In this document: positions 1 to 12,043 of the stretch, one piece after another
Layout: each line of letters begins with the position of its first letter
Numbering within the stretch: the first letter of the stretch is position 1
Assembly: GCA_032717465.1 (NCBI GenBank)
Contig: JAVRFU010000166.1
Location: forward strand, 186,001 to 250,000
Length of the DNA: 64,000 nt
Direction: 5' to 3'
Origin: Coenobita brevimanus
Lineage: Eukaryota > Arthropoda > Malacostraca > Decapoda > Coenobitidae
Notes under the pieces: model-generated
Database searches by the model: none
What the model was told of the DNA's origin: nothing
The model's input: only the letters and a program-made list of their open reading frames with translations
Translations under genes and position numbers: made by a program

Positions 1-252
1 TCCCAAGTAATGAAGGGGTTAATGAAAACTATATCAAGCTCTTCCAGTTCAAAAAGTCATCCTTAGCTGAATGTAGTTTTATAGAGGCAGCAATAATAGA
101 ATTTATTAAATTCCCTTGGCTGACTTTCATAATATGCCATTTGTGGAAATTGACTGGTAAGGAAGAGGTGTGAGTTAGCCTTCTACACTGATGAGAATGT
201 AGCTTTTATTTATTTTTAAGGGGAAGGAGGGAGGATGATGAGCAGATAAACA
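1..252. repeat. Direct repeat, copy 1 (second copy 14 kb downstream)
   Basis: This segment recurs at 14013-14264 with only about two substitutions, and both copies then diverge at the same base. It begins inside what looks like the right end of a small piggyBac-like element (ggggttaa motif). The window starts within it, so its left limit is unknown. The next ~260 bases (253-516) are AT-rich with short inverted repeats and no gene that I can see. Confidence 0.9.
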
Positions 253-516
253 AACTACATTTGGTGATATTCATGCTTTGTATTGCTCTCACTCACTAGG
301 TACGGCCACTATAACAATGACAAATAACCTTCGTATGGTTAAAAAAAACACGATGTATTTCATGTGAAGTATAAAACACTAGTTGTATTGCACATGAAGT
401 AATTCTGACATGAATCACATTCATTGTTATTCTATGTGGGGATTACTTCACACTTGAATATACTGCATCTATATACTAGTACATATAAAAATTTAAGAAA
501 AATGTTTGTGAGATGA

Positions 517-2097
517 AAGTTGGATGTGTTAGCTTTGAGTGAAACGAAGATGAAAGAGAAGGGGGAATCTATGTTTGGAAGTGTGAATGGAAGATTGTCA
601 GGTGTTGATAGAGGAAGGGCAAGAGAAGGTGTGGCCTTGTTAGTGAGTCCGGAAGTACAGGAATGTGTGATTGAATGGAAGGAGGTGTCATCAAGACTGA
701 TGTGGGTGAAAGCGAAATTTGAACGTGAGTTGTGGGTATTTGTGAGTGCAGATGGGCCTGGTAGTGAAAGGGATGAACAAGAGAGGGAGTCGTTCTGGAA
801 TGATGTTGATGAGTGTCTGCAGAGTTTTGGAGCAAATGTGACTGTGGTAATGATGGGAGATCTGAATGCTAGAGTGGGAAATGTAGCAGTTGAAGGCGTA
901 GTTGGTATGCATGGTGTGCCTGGAAGAAATGAAAATGGGGAATGAATGATAGCGATGTGTGTTGAGCGAGAGATGGTGATTGGGAATACGCTGTTTGAGA
1001 AGAAAGATATTTATAAGTATACATGGGTGAGACAGGAGGGTGGAAGGGTTGTTGATAGAGCCTTGATGGACTATGTGGTTGTGTCTAGGAATGTAATAGG
1101 AAGATTGTTGGATGTGAGAGTTCTGAGAGGGGAGGGTGGAGGTATGTCTGACCACTACCTGGTGGAGGGAAAGTTAAGAGTAGGTAAGAGATGGGTGAGA
1201 GCTAGGAGCGTTAGGTGTGGCAGGGAGGTTTTGAAAGTGAGTGAGTTGGATAAAAGAGAGAAAAAGATAGAGTATCAGGAGAAATTGAAAGATGAGTGGA
1301 ACGCAGTGAAAGATCGGGAAAATGGCAGTGTGGAGGAGGAATGGCAGTTGTTTAAGAATGCTGTGGTGGGGCATGCAGAAGAGGTGTGTGGTGTGAGACG
1401 TGTGGGTGGTGGTGTAAGAAAAGGAAGTGAATGGTGGTGCGAGGAACTGAGTATGGCTGTGGCTGAGAAGAGACGTGCATATGAAGTGTGGCTGCAGAGG
1501 AAGGATGAGATGTCATATGAAAGGTATAAGGAAAAGAGGAATAGAGCGAGAAGGGCTGTGCGTGATGCTAAAGTGGCAGCAGATGAGAGGTGGGGTAGGT
1601 GGCTGACAGAGAATTTTCAACAGAATAAGAAAATGTTTTGGGAGGAGGTGAAAAGGGTGCGAAAGGGAGAGTCTGGGAAGGAAGAACGAGTAAAAGCAGA
1701 GGATGGAAGGATGTTAATTGAGATGGATGCAGTAAGGAAGAGATGGGCAGAGTATTTTGAACGATTGTTAAATGTAGAGGAGGAAAGGGTGGCTGAGATT
1801 GTGGCGGATGGAAGGGTGCAAAGAATAAATGTGTTGGGAGAGTTGAATGATTCTATGATCATGAAGGAGGAAGTGGAGAAGGCAGTAAAGGAGATGAAAA
1901 CAGGGAAAGCTGCAGGTATGGATGGATGTGCTGTGGAATGCTTGAAGGGTGGTGGAGTAACTATTGTTGACTGGTTAGTAAGATTGTTGAATGTGTGCTT
2001 TGAGAAAGGTATGGTGCCAATTGACTGGGCAAGTGCTTGTGTGGTCCCGTTGTATAAAGGCAAGGGTGATAAGTATGAATGTACTAGCTTTAGGCCT
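517..2097 (+). pseudogene. LINE-A fragment: AP-type endonuclease plus start of reverse transcriptase
   Basis: One reading frame runs through this stretch, interrupted by a single TGA at 943-945 that looks like a decayed CGA codon. The N-terminal part carries apurinic-type endonuclease hallmarks: SETK near the start, GDLNARVG about residue 108, and SDHY about residue 210. A Lys/Glu/Arg-rich linker follows, then the start of the RT fingers (TGKAAGMDG, PLYKGKG). The frame stops abruptly at FRP where the 2098-7971 transposon begins, so palm, thumb and C-terminus are missing. RT pieces of matching style lie at 12.4, 19.7, 25.5 and 51.5 kb and are grouped here as LINE-A. In life the product would nick target DNA and prime reverse transcription; this copy is dead. 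Confidence 0.85.
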
Positions 2098-2789
2098 TGA
2101 GCCTGGTCCCAGAAATTTGACCATCGGTACCATCTGGCGGGGCAATTTCTGTCGTGCATTTTAAAATAGCAATATGTCTCTACTTTTCATTTTTGTATGA
2201 TAGCACTTCGAAAGCAGTAGCTTTTTATTCATAAAGAGCCACTTCTGAATGGTACCGATAATCAAACTTTTCCGAGGCGGTGTGGGTGTATGGTAAGTAA
2301 TGATCAGTAGAGTTACAAAATAATCCTTCAAACCTTTAATACTGAAAGAATTCAATCACATTTATCTATATAACAATATATAACACATTTATCTATAAAA
2401 CAAACTTGTGTAACAAAACTGCTTCTGGTATGAGAACTGTAAATACCTTGTGTATGAAATATACATCAAATTATCACCATAATACAAAAATTATACAGTT
2501 ATCAGTTTGAATACATATGAAAATAATAATCAGTCAAAATGGCTACCTACTTTACAATATACAGTCACACATATCTCCCTAGACCGTCCATAAGGTTCAT
2601 AAGTGAAAGAATAGAAGACTAAACATTTAGACTAAGCAAATTATTATTACAATGGATATACCTATAGCGCCAAGCCACACCCGGCTATTTGGCATTTGAC
2701 AAAGCAAAGACTTCATTGAAATAATCTGAAAAGTATGTAATCTGCTTGTTGTTTGTGTTTGTGTTCATTCTAGTGAATGTAGGTAAAAA

Positions 2790-3349
2790 CTAAAAAGAAA
2801 TTCTGAAAATATTACACCCATTCGTCATGTGCTCATCATCGCTATCCTCAGTGTTGTCATTCATAATCTCAACTTGTGTTTGGTTGCTACATGTTTGTAG
2901 CTTGCAGAGTTCTGTACAAGGCAATCCATTCCCAAGACATGGACATGTTGGATTCTTGCATGAGCGTGAGCATTTGCAGGAGAGTAGTTCCAGAATAGCC
3001 TCAGGGGCAGCAGGAACATCAGACCAATCAATCATGAGTTGCTCATTGTTATCCACATTCTCTGTATACCAGCCTCTTCCTGTTGGGGGAGGAATGGTTG
3101 GGCATCTTTCCAATGACTGCTTCCACACTCTTGCCTGATAGCACGCTGACATTGTTGATACAGAGCAGATTTACATGGTGGTAGCTGCCAGGATTCAGCC
3201 TCTTCTTTCTTGGCACAAAAGATTTGGTAACGTAGCTCATCCACTCTAGTTGCTCCCTGGATACTGTACAGGTGACACGTGAAGGCCTCTAACTTCTGAA
3301 AGTGCTCCTGACTTAGGTTCCAGCCCTCTCCAACCCTCTGCATGGCCTC
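2790..3349 (-). pseudogene. C-terminal part of the same protein, with eight-cysteine (CXC-like) domain
   Basis: Past the TGA at 3350 the same frame continues from ~3343 (WNLSQEHFQKLEAFTC, then CAKKEEAESWQLPPCKSAL). It then loses register around 3140-3155, where the coherent continuation jumps to the frame starting at 3152. That final 120-codon piece includes WYTENVDNNEQLMIDW and a cluster of eight cysteines at its residues 59, 61, 65, 70, 72, 79, 83 and 88, spaced CxC-x3-C-x4-CxC-x6-C-x3-C-x4-C. This resembles tesmin/TSO1 CXC repeats and the Cys8 zinc finger reported for Academ transposases. An acidic tail (NTEDSDDEH) follows. One stop and one frameshift therefore separate this copy from a full-length protein of roughly 1590 residues. 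Confidence 0.65.
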
Positions 3350-6300
3350 TCAGTGTTCTGTGTTACCTTTCATTAGTTTCAAAGCAGAGACCTTCCCCTT
3401 TCCTGCAAAGGCACTCACAGTGTCGCAGCCCGCCATGGCATGAAGACACAGAAGTGCTTTTGTGTTGTCTGGTCCAAGTGTGGCTGCAACTTTGGTAACA
3501 TCTATGTACTTTACTCTGTTTTTGGTACCACTTTTTATATAGATGCTGCTTGGGATATCACTAGAGAAGGCCACACATAGCACTAGAACGTCTGTGTCAT
3601 TTGATACAACCTTCATTGCTGTATAGCCCTGTGAGGCTGCATGGGCAGCATGAAGAAGTCGTGTGTCTGCTTCTTCTTGAGTGGACTTTAATCCATCCAC
3701 TACCATGGAACCATGCTCAGTCAGTTGATAACAGGTTTCCCCACAGGTGACATATATGACTTTGCCAACAAACCGTCTCTGGTGTCTTGGATGTTTCCAC
3801 TCATCTGTGATGACCTTGATTAGGTTTTCCTTGTTTCTGGAACTGGCAAGGAACTTTCTCCATTGTTTGATGGTATGGCCAGGTGAGATGCTCTTGAACT
3901 GGGTAGATTCAGACTCACCTCGCCAAACTCTCTCAGCAGCTTTGATGGAATTTTCTTGGTACACATGGAATACAACATCAATGCGTGGAGAATCATCACC
4001 TTCTGCAATTACAATGGAAAGAGCATGGTCAGCAACTTCAGCAAAGGTTTTATGGGTGCCTCTTATTTTCTGGATCAGGGCCATACCATCAATAAGACAA
4101 GCAGCTTTCCCTGGCACACATTCCGCTGGACAGACATTCTTCTGTAGCTCTTTGGCCAGTGCAGCTTTATTTATCTTTCTGAGGCTACCATCTGCTGTTG
4201 CTAGGGTCCATGGAAGAGGGCCTAGTGGGTACTGAAAAACCTCCCGCAGATTCAAACTTCTGCTCTGAGCAATGAGTACCATGTGAGCAAATAGATTTCG
4301 GTCAGCTTTCATGATTACTTCCTTTGGAGTGTTGCTATTTGTCTTCTTTTTCTTGTTTAAGTTGGCGAATGTCTTCAGGTTCAGTTTGGGCAGAGGGTCG
4401 TGGAATTTCTTGACTGGTGGACTGCTTTGTAGCCTTTCCTCTCTGAAATTTTGATATGCTCTTTGTCCTAATTGTCTTGGTTCGAGAAGGTCTGTTTCAA
4501 TATCTTTTGGAGCCACACATCCGCTTGACAAGCAAACAAGATCCATTTGTTCAGTACTGACAGGATTGATCCAGCTATTGTCCAGAATCTCCATCAACCT
4601 CTTGACGTCTTCTTCATCTTTGAGGATTTTTGTTTTTTGAAGATCTTTGTGCATACTGTTTGGTTGATCCATGTCCAATGCATATTTCAGGGTTCTAAGA
4701 TATGAGCTACGATACTCTGCAGTCAAGTAGTAAAGGTTAACTGCTGCTGGCTTTAGACTGAAGCCTTTTGTACCGCCAGCTGTCTGAGTGTCTCTGTTAA
4801 TCGTCTCCTCCACAGCCTGGTCAACTGGAACCTTTCCAAATGTATTTTCAGTTCCAAGCTGTATAGACAAACCTCCTGCCTTCAAATACTCATAGGCATC
4901 GGGATTTTCTGTGGGAAGATGTGACATTTCAGCATAGTAGCATGAGACGTATCTGGCGTAGTTAATGTTATCATAACTGAAACACCAGGGTATCATAGCC
5001 TGGATTGCTGCCAGGTGTAGGTGCCAATCTCCTTCATGAGAGGCTCTCACGAAATTCAACACAATCTCCACCATTTCAACATAACTCATCCAGAAGCAGG
5101 CCAAAGGACCACTCCTACTGCGAAGATGTTCTTTGAACTTGTCAAACAGTTCAGCTATCACTTGGAAAGAAGGAGACTGGATGAGCTCTGTGAAAGAAGT
5201 CTGGCACAGGTTTGCAGACATGGTTTCAATCTCAACCACCAATGACTGAAGATGATGTGCACTCTCACTATGATGCTCCTCACACCAGGATGGGAATTCT
5301 CTCCAAACCAGGCGCATCAAAGCTTCATACAGAAGCTTATGAAGTCGAATGGCACGGTTGTATTTGCGTCCTTCCAACACACCAGAAATGGATCCCTCTG
5401 CAATGACACCTGACTCGATGCAAAGGTCTTGTAGTCCTGCATCAGAGAAACGCTTCCCAATCACTGCCATTAATGTGCATATTGTATGGAATGCCCCAAG
5501 TCGTGGTACAGTGTGCGAAAACGTGTCCTTGTGCTTCCACAATATCTCAGTGACCTTTGCATATATCGCTTGGTCACACACTACAACAATGCTTTTGAGC
5601 TCCAAAGTATTCCTGATCTTCTGCGAATGAATCACAACTTCATAGATAGTGGACATTTCAGTAGCTGGAGCATTGATGGTGGGTAGATATGCCACAGTAT
5701 TTTGAGAAACTTCTTCATTATCTCTGGTAGCAATACTGAACCCTGTCCATCCAGGTACTGGGTTCTCTTGACTACTGGCAGTATGCAATCTAGCCAAGAT
5801 CCAAATCAAATTATTCTTCTGGGCTTGCTGTACTACCTCCTTATAGTGTAACGCAATATGCAGTCTTGATGGTGGTCCTACCCGTTCACCAGCATTGTAT
5901 GGAGGTAGAATGGTAGGATTTGCATCAAGGGTCCTCTTCTTTACAACAGGTTTGGGTAGAGCTTTCCTAGGAGGATGTGGTCCATACACTCTGGGTTGCA
6001 CTGCTATGCCATTTACTCGATGAGATGTACCTCCCCCACTCAAGGTTTCTTCCAACCGGTCTATGTTGTCCCAGCCTAGGGTCGTTGGGATGAGTGGCTG
6101 GAGCTGCTCAGGTATGGCTACACTTTCATCTCCTTGGGACTCAAGTTTCTGAATACATAATGCAGTTTCCAACTCCTCAACTTGCGTGTAGGACACACCA
6201 TGCCCAAGACGATTAATCATCCTAATGAGTTCTACTGAGCCTGTGAGGGCCTTGGTAGCATATGGCAGCATTTGATGTTTTGGTGGCTTCAGCTGTCCTT

Positions 6301-7549
6301 GGGTCACCCCATAGACAATATCTTGGCCTACAGATTCAATGAGGCGCTGAATTCTTGGAGAAAGGGAAGCTTCATCCTGAGGCCCTGCTATTAAGTGTTG
6401 CAAGAATCCCTTTAGGTTGCCTGGAATAAAAGCTGAAGAATTGTTCAGTTCTGATGCAAGTGGGGGCCAAGATATGGACACACTATGCTTTTTTATCGAA
6501 TTATGAAGCAAGTGAGCTGACTTTTTCAAGAGTCCTTCAATGTCGCATTTTGATTCCAGGTCCTCTACTGTGTCCATCAGAATGACATTTTGCTTGACTT
6601 GTGCATTTCGGGACAAGTTATCAGGGTACACCAGGACTTTTCTCTTTGCATCTTGTACAAAATGCAGACTCTCTCCAAATTCTGTCTCAAGATATCTTCT
6701 GACATGTTTCTTTGTAGAATCTTCCACCTTATCAACTCCCTCATGTAGCATCCAGCAGGTCAGTTTTGTCGTAAGCTCAGTCAGCTTAATTACCCTGGGG
6801 TTTTCAAAAACATCTTCTCTGATATAGGCAAACAACTTCTGAAAGGATTCCTTCATTACACATGGATATTCTTCTAAGTCTGTTTCTATGGGAATCACCT
6901 GTGGCCTTGTTCTGGTATAGCTTCTGTAGTATGATCTATGATAGTGGCCATCTGCTGCTACTAAAGCCCTTGCCAATAAGGCTAGGATCCTGCTGTCTTG
7001 CTTGGAAATTGCTGTATTCCTAAGAGTATCATCTGACCGTAGCTCAACACATTGTGTAAGTCGCTCCCTTGTCCGGCTGCCTGGCATAAATTTGTCCTTT
7101 TCACATATGATACAGACCTTGCTGTATATTCTAGACTCTTCAGATACTGTCATTGATCTCCTCTGGAGTCTTTTTTGTTCAAATTTTTCCTTGTCACTGG
7201 ATGCCTGTTCTGTACTTTGTTTCGATTGAAGGTCCCTTTTCATTGTGAACAGACTTCTACATTTCCTATGGTAGTGAATTTTTGGAATGATGCCCTCTGG
7301 AGTTTCTTGGGCAAAGTTTAGAATTGGTAGATGTTTCTTTATTTGTGCTGCCTTAAGAAGTGTGCTCCATGGGTTCATGTCCCTCAAACAAGAGAGATTC
7401 AGGGTCAGTTTTTCATCACAAGTACTGCTATGTATAATGCATTCTGGTACAGTTTTTGCACGGTTTGAAGGACCCGGTCCATCTTGAGTATTATCACCAC
7501 CACCATAACTTGACGCTTGACTTACATCCAATGTCCTTTCACTTTCCAT
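3350..7549 (-). pseudogene. Transposon protein with C-terminal XPG/FEN-like nuclease signature (Academ-like transposase)
   Basis: This 1399-codon open frame is the longest in the window. Residues ~40-125 contain spaced Cys/His (CIIHSSTC, HYHRKC) that could bind zinc, followed by CIICEKDK near 147. The middle ~700 residues show no motif I can name. The C-terminal quarter has acidic motifs in XPG/FEN order: LIDGMAL (D~1154), EEADTRLL (E~1293, D~1295), SNDTDVLVL (D~1318, D~1320) and AGCDTVSAFAGKGK (D~1376). The last resembles the FEN1 'SDY...GIG' metal site plus helix-hairpin-helix. The frame ends at TGA (3350-3352); translation of the same frame continues sensibly beyond it, so this is probably a CGA-to-TGA mutation. 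The true C-terminus is in the next feature. The start is the first ATG of the frame. The product should bind and cut transposon DNA in the nucleus. Confidence 0.7.
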
Positions 7550-7994
7550 TTCTACAGCTAAGCATGCAAGCTACCTGAAAGTGAAAGATACATATTAGTT
7601 GTACATTCTCAGTTTAGCAACTATACGTTGAAAGCACCGAGTATCTGGAAGTATCTATAATCAACATTTTGAATTTTTCCAGTCAAATAAGGATGGCCGA
7701 CTCTCTTAGGCATTTATAGTGGCCACCAGGGACTAGGAAAAACTCCATAACATAAGTTTAAACACCAAGATCATGTTTTTACCTGTATTAAAAGTAGTTA
7801 TAGACCCTTATCAGTTAAGGGGGCGGCCATTTTTATATGGCAAATTACTCATAAAAAGCTACTCATCTTCGACTGCTATCATATCAAATTTTTAATCAAG
7901 GACATGAGGGAATTCAAAAATATCAGTTAGAATTTGCCCCACCAGATGGTACCGATATCGACCCAGGCTCATGGACTATTTTGGGCAAAGTCCC

Positions 7995-8278
7995 CCAGTT
8001 AGGAAACACGAACTTCCTAAGAAGCTTAAAATTATATTTTTCCAAAGGATTTTAGTGTTTTTGGATTGAATTTGATACCAGTTTCAGTTGGAAATCACTC
8101 ATTTTTGCGTGTTTTCCCCACCCAAAACCCCGCTTTCCCACAGGTCTCCCATTATTCTTGGGGGGATGGAGAACGCAAAAAAAAAGGTATTTCCAACAGA
8201 AATATTTATCAGATTCAAACGAAAAACACTAAAATCCTTCGGAAAAATATGACTTTAAGCTTGTTTGAGAGTTAGGTG
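7995..8278. repeat. Foldback element (long palindrome)
   Basis: The left arm (aagcttaaaattatattttt...aaggattttagtgttttt) is mirrored by the right arm (aaaaacactaaaatcctt...ttaagctt), with about 110 bases per arm and a C/G-rich centre near 8110-8165. There is no coding content. It lies 24 bases from the right end of the large transposon. It may be a MITE; no target duplication was identified. Confidence 0.8.
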
Positions 8279-8337
8279 CAAATATGAAAATTTACCTTTT
8301 TGAGAATCAAGCCAAAAATAAATTCTGCAATGAATCA

Positions 8338-8560
8338 AATGTTACGTAACCTACGCTATTCTAATGTAACTTGACCTTTGCTATTTTAATGTAACTTAAC
8401 CTACATAAATCTAATGTAACTTAATCTTCACTAATCTAACATAACGTACTCTAATCTTACTTTACTTAACCTACACTAATCTAACACATTAACCTAACTG
8501 AATAACAGATTAACTTACTTTATGCTAAGAAAACAAACCTAACCTAACCTAGACTTTCCT
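8338..8560. repeat. Degenerate TAACC/TTAGG telomere-like repeats
   Basis: Repeated variants of 'taacctacactaatctaatg' end in exact 'aacctaacctaacct'. Most units are imperfect and spaced with AT-rich filler. The motif is the complement of the arthropod telomere repeat TTAGG. Similar motifs occur inside the MITE at 20217-20561, so this may be transposon filler rather than a true interstitial telomere. I see nothing else up to 8740. Confidence 0.6.
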
Positions 8561-8744
8561 GGCTATGAGACAATGCAAAAATGGTACACAGTATGGAAAT
8601 AATCTGCCAGGGATGTCATTTTAATTTTTCTTGTCATTTCTGAAAGATTTCATTCAGCTTATGGCAGACTTTTCGTACTGGCTTGGATGGCTGTAGCCTT
8701 AAAAAAAACCCTTCAGTACAAGAGGCCTTTCCTATCTATCTATA

Positions 8745-9335
8745 GCCTGGCGCCCTAATCCCGAAAAGGGTGGCTGCAGACAAAACGCCTCTGAGTCGCT
8801 CTATCACCCACCATTTGACTGCCCTCCCCCAGCTCACTACCCTCCCCCTTTCTCATATACCTCTCCACTTCATCCCTCCATCTCATCCTTGGCCTCCCCC
8901 TCCTTCTCCCCCCCTCCACATCACTCACATACACTCTCCTCATCAGTCTGTCACTCTCCATCCCCCCCACATGGCCAGACCACCTCAGTGTGTTTCTCCT
9001 AATGCATCCTGTCACATCCACATCCACACCACAATGCTTCTTCACTTCCTCATTTGTCAGTCTGTCTCTCCATGTAACTCCATATGTTCCTCTCAAATAA
9101 CTCATTTCCAATGCTCTCACTCCTGACTTCTGTCCCTCCAACAAGGTCCAAGCTTCACATCCATACGTTAGAGTTGTATTACAATACTGTCATGTAGTAA
9201 TATTTTCGCTTCCATGTTCACTTCCCTGTTTCTTATCACTGCATTCAAGGAACCAGCAACCATTCTTCCTTGTTGTACCCTTTCAAGGACTTCACCCTCC
9301 AAACTTCCATCCTTACTCATCACACTACTCAAGTA
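8745..9335 (-). pseudogene. LINE-A 3' end (RT C-terminus and GATA tail), interrupted by Tigger
   Basis: On the minus strand this encodes SVMSKDGSLEGEVLERVQQG and then, after a frame change, the C-terminal block with TWRDRLTNEEVKKHCG, LRWSGHVGGME and VEGGRRRGRPRMRWRDEVER. It ends in the family 3' end, whose complement here reads ctatctatctatagcctggcgcc. The 5' side stops exactly at the TA duplication of the Tigger element. The LINE bases 'TActtaaa' resume on the other side at 12034, so the transposon landed inside an existing LINE copy. Confidence 0.85.
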
Positions 9336-12033
9336 CAGTATCCTTGCGTCCAGCACGTGTTAGTCCAGCACGGTGAGCAATTAATTAGTATTATTTAATA
9401 CGATTTAATTACTGCAACACGAGTGTGTTAGCATAACACGCACAGAGCTCCGAGAAGTGGGCCAAATCCACAGAGTTCACTCTAGCACGATCACCCCCGG
9501 TCCAACACGGCCATACTGGACATTCCCATGATGATGATAGCCAGTGAAAACTTCTGATCAAGTAGCCTTCCCCGCCCGCTATCATGATGTGATCGTGATG
9601 GCGCCCAATTAAAAACGGTTCTGCTGTCACGTGATGTTTTGTTTAAATTTCTCCCGCCACAGCTCCACTCCTAATTCGCACTGGACGGTGCTTTGTTCTC
9701 GCAGCATTTTCTAAATTTCTGCCCTTGGTACTGCATTCTACCCTGCTCACGATGCCTAGGAAGCCTTCTGAGAACCCCAAGAAGCAGCGGCACCTCCCTC
9801 AGGCCACCAAGCTAGAAATTATCGAGAGGAAGAAGAAAGGGGAGAGGAATGTGGACATCGCCAAGGCCTACGACGTGAATGAAGCCAGCGTGAGAACAAT
9901 AATAAAAAACCAAGACAAGATCCTGGTGGCAGTGAAGGCTTACGGGGGCGGGCCACTTGACTCCAGGTGCAGGCCTACTGACCCAGCAATCATTATAATG
10001 GAGCGGTACCTCAGTATGTACGTACAGAGGAAGGAGGCAGAGGGTGTTCCTGTAGATTCTTTGAACATCAGGGAGATGGCGAAGAAGTTCTATAGTGTGG
10101 CTATGAGGAGGACTGGGTCACAGCCTAACTCATTCCGTGCCTCTACAGGGTGGTTTGCATCGTTTTTGAAAAGGAAGGAGATACGGCGGGCCAAGTTGCA
10201 TGGAGAAACTGCTTCAGCAGACCACATTGCTGCCTCAGAATTCCCAGCTCTACTGAAGAACATCATAGAGAAGGAAGGGTACACAGCACATCAAGTGTAA
10301 AATATGGATGAGACGGGACTACAATGGAAGAAGATGCCTAACAACACTTACATCATGAAAACCAGCCTCCAGGGACGAGGCAGGAAGGTCGACAAGTCCC
10401 GTGTATCTCTACTTCTAACCGTCAATGCCTCTGGGTCTCATAAAATGAGACCGTTTTTGATAAGCAAGGTGGCACACCCCAGGTGCTTCTACAACCGCTC
10501 TATGGCAGATCTAATGTTATCTGGCATAAAAATGACTCAGGTTGGATGACGGCAGTATCCTGTATAGAATGGTTTAAGAAACACTTCATCCCTGATGCAA
10601 AACGCAAGATGAGAGCTCTGAAACTTCCTGAGAAAATCCTCCTGTTAGCAGATAATGCCCGTGGACATCCTCAGATCTTGGCTGACATAGACCCAGCAGT
10701 GAAGGTGGTGTTTTTACCAGCCAACACCACGTCACTTATGCAGCCTCTTGACCAGGAGGTCATAAGTAACTTCAAGATGTTTTACAATCAGAGACTAAGC
10801 CGACATCTTCAGAAAGCAACAGAAACTTTTTCAGAAGTGAAGCAGATGGAGGCAGAATTGGGTGGAAGCCCCGACAGTTCACCAGCATCATCTCGCTCGT
10901 CCTCACCTGATCTTGACTCACCTGTACCAGGAACAAGCGCTGCCACACCACTGCCAGCATCACCACCTCAGGAATATCCCCACCCTGCCATGACGTCAAC
11001 TACTCCAAGTAACCCCGCTGCTATGACTGTTGTACAGTTTTGGAAAAAGTACAACATGAAAAATTGTGTTGACAATATTGTGGCTGCCTGGGATAGTGTT
11101 AACGTGGCAACAATCAACCATGCCTGGCGCAAGCTAACTCCCTACTTCACCACTTCTCACCAACAAGATTCACTTCAGTACCCTGAGCACAGCAGGCAGG
11201 CAACCTTGGCAGAACTTCAGAGGGTCCCAGGCTGTGAGGAGGTTGCAGAGGAGGACTTAACAGACCCTGTGCAACGCCGAGAGGAGACCACCTTGGACGA
11301 AGCTGTTCGTCGAGTTGCTGTAGTTGACGAGGTGCAGGTAGAGGAGGTGAGAATGGCTGCTGCAGACTTCAACGCACCTCCAGCTCCCCCCCTGAAGATG
11401 CAGGATGTTACCGAGATCCTTCATGCTGTTGAAATTCTTAAGGAGGCCATGAACAGAGATCCTAATGAAATCCGACGCCAGGAAGTGATACATACCATGG
11501 AAAACAGTGTGCATTACTATGCTGATCTGTACAGGAGACACATTAACAAGAGGACTCAGACACTCATCACTAGCTTCTTCCAGCAAAAGAAGGAAGAGAG
11601 AAGAGTGCTAGAACAGGCAGAAGCAGGACCTTCCATGGATGTGGATGAGGATAGTGATTCTGAATGTGATTTTGAAGGATTTATGAAGGAGGTTGAGGAG
11701 GAGCAGCAGCCATTACCCGCTAGTGACGCCAACAGCCATCTTTCGGGGAACCAATAGGACTACTTACAGCCTCGGACATCACCTTCCATTCCCAGCAAGC
11801 CCACCAGCACTATCCTAAAAGATTAGTAATCATTCATAGTACAGTAACATTTATTATAATTACAGTAGTACCAATATATGTATAGGTATATGGTAGGTAT
11901 TTAGGGTGACTTTTCCTTGGGTTGCTGACATAATTCATTTTTCCCCATAAGCTCTATTGTTAGTCCAACACGTTTTTGGTCCAACACGTGACCCATGCAT
12001 GACAATATTACCGTGCTGGACGCGAGGGTACTG
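9336..12033 (+). mobile_element. pogo/Tigger DNA transposon with TA target duplication
   Basis: The termini CAGTATCCTTGCGTCCAGCA (left) and the complement of tgctggacgcgagggtactg (right) form ~24-bp inverted repeats. They are flanked by TA at 9334-9335 and 12034-12035. Subterminal 'gtccaacacg' motifs recur at both ends, typical of transposase binding sites. The single gene occupies 9752-11757. A MITE at 16310-17033 and another TIR element at 22626-23695 share the TA target but have different ends. Confidence 0.9.
9752..11757 (+). pseudogene. Tigger/pogo-family transposase (CENP-B-like, DDE_1), two lesions
   Basis: The start is the ATG of MPRKPSENPKK, the usual Tigger opening; an upstream TTG is less likely. 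In order it shows a Psq-type helix-turn-helix (residues ~18-65, KLEIIERKKKGERNVDIAKA), a CENP-B-type HTH (~85-160, GWFASFLKRK) and a DDE_1 catalytic core. Catalytic aspartates are seen in MDETGLQWK (D~186), LLADNARGH and MQPLDQEVI. A serine/proline-rich segment and an acidic C-terminus (MDVDEDSDSECDFEGF) follow. Two defects are visible: TAA at 10298-10300, where the family normally has an aromatic residue before N-x-DETGL, and a one-base frameshift near 10511 between SMADL and NVIWHKNDSGW. The copy is inactive but young. Confidence 0.88.
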
Positions 12034-12043
12034 TACTTAAATC

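Larger units (their letters stand above)
2098..7971 (-). mobile_element. 5.87-kb DNA transposon, probably Academ-like
   Basis: The ends are inverted repeats: TGAGCCTGG...TCGGTACCATCTGG at the left matches the reverse complement of the right end. Patchy similarity extends inward for ~130 bases, including a shared 'gtagctttttat' block. A single large minus-strand gene fills 2790-7549. The stretch 2160-2789 is AT-rich 3' non-coding sequence and 7550-7960 is the leader; I see no other gene in either. The combination of TIRs, a >1500-residue protein, a C-terminal XPG/FEN-like nuclease signature and an eight-cysteine domain matches what is known of Academ transposons. No clear 3-4 bp target duplication is visible, and the right flank does not resume the LINE, so one flank has been rearranged. 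A related Zisupton/KDZ-type element remains possible. Confidence 0.65.
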
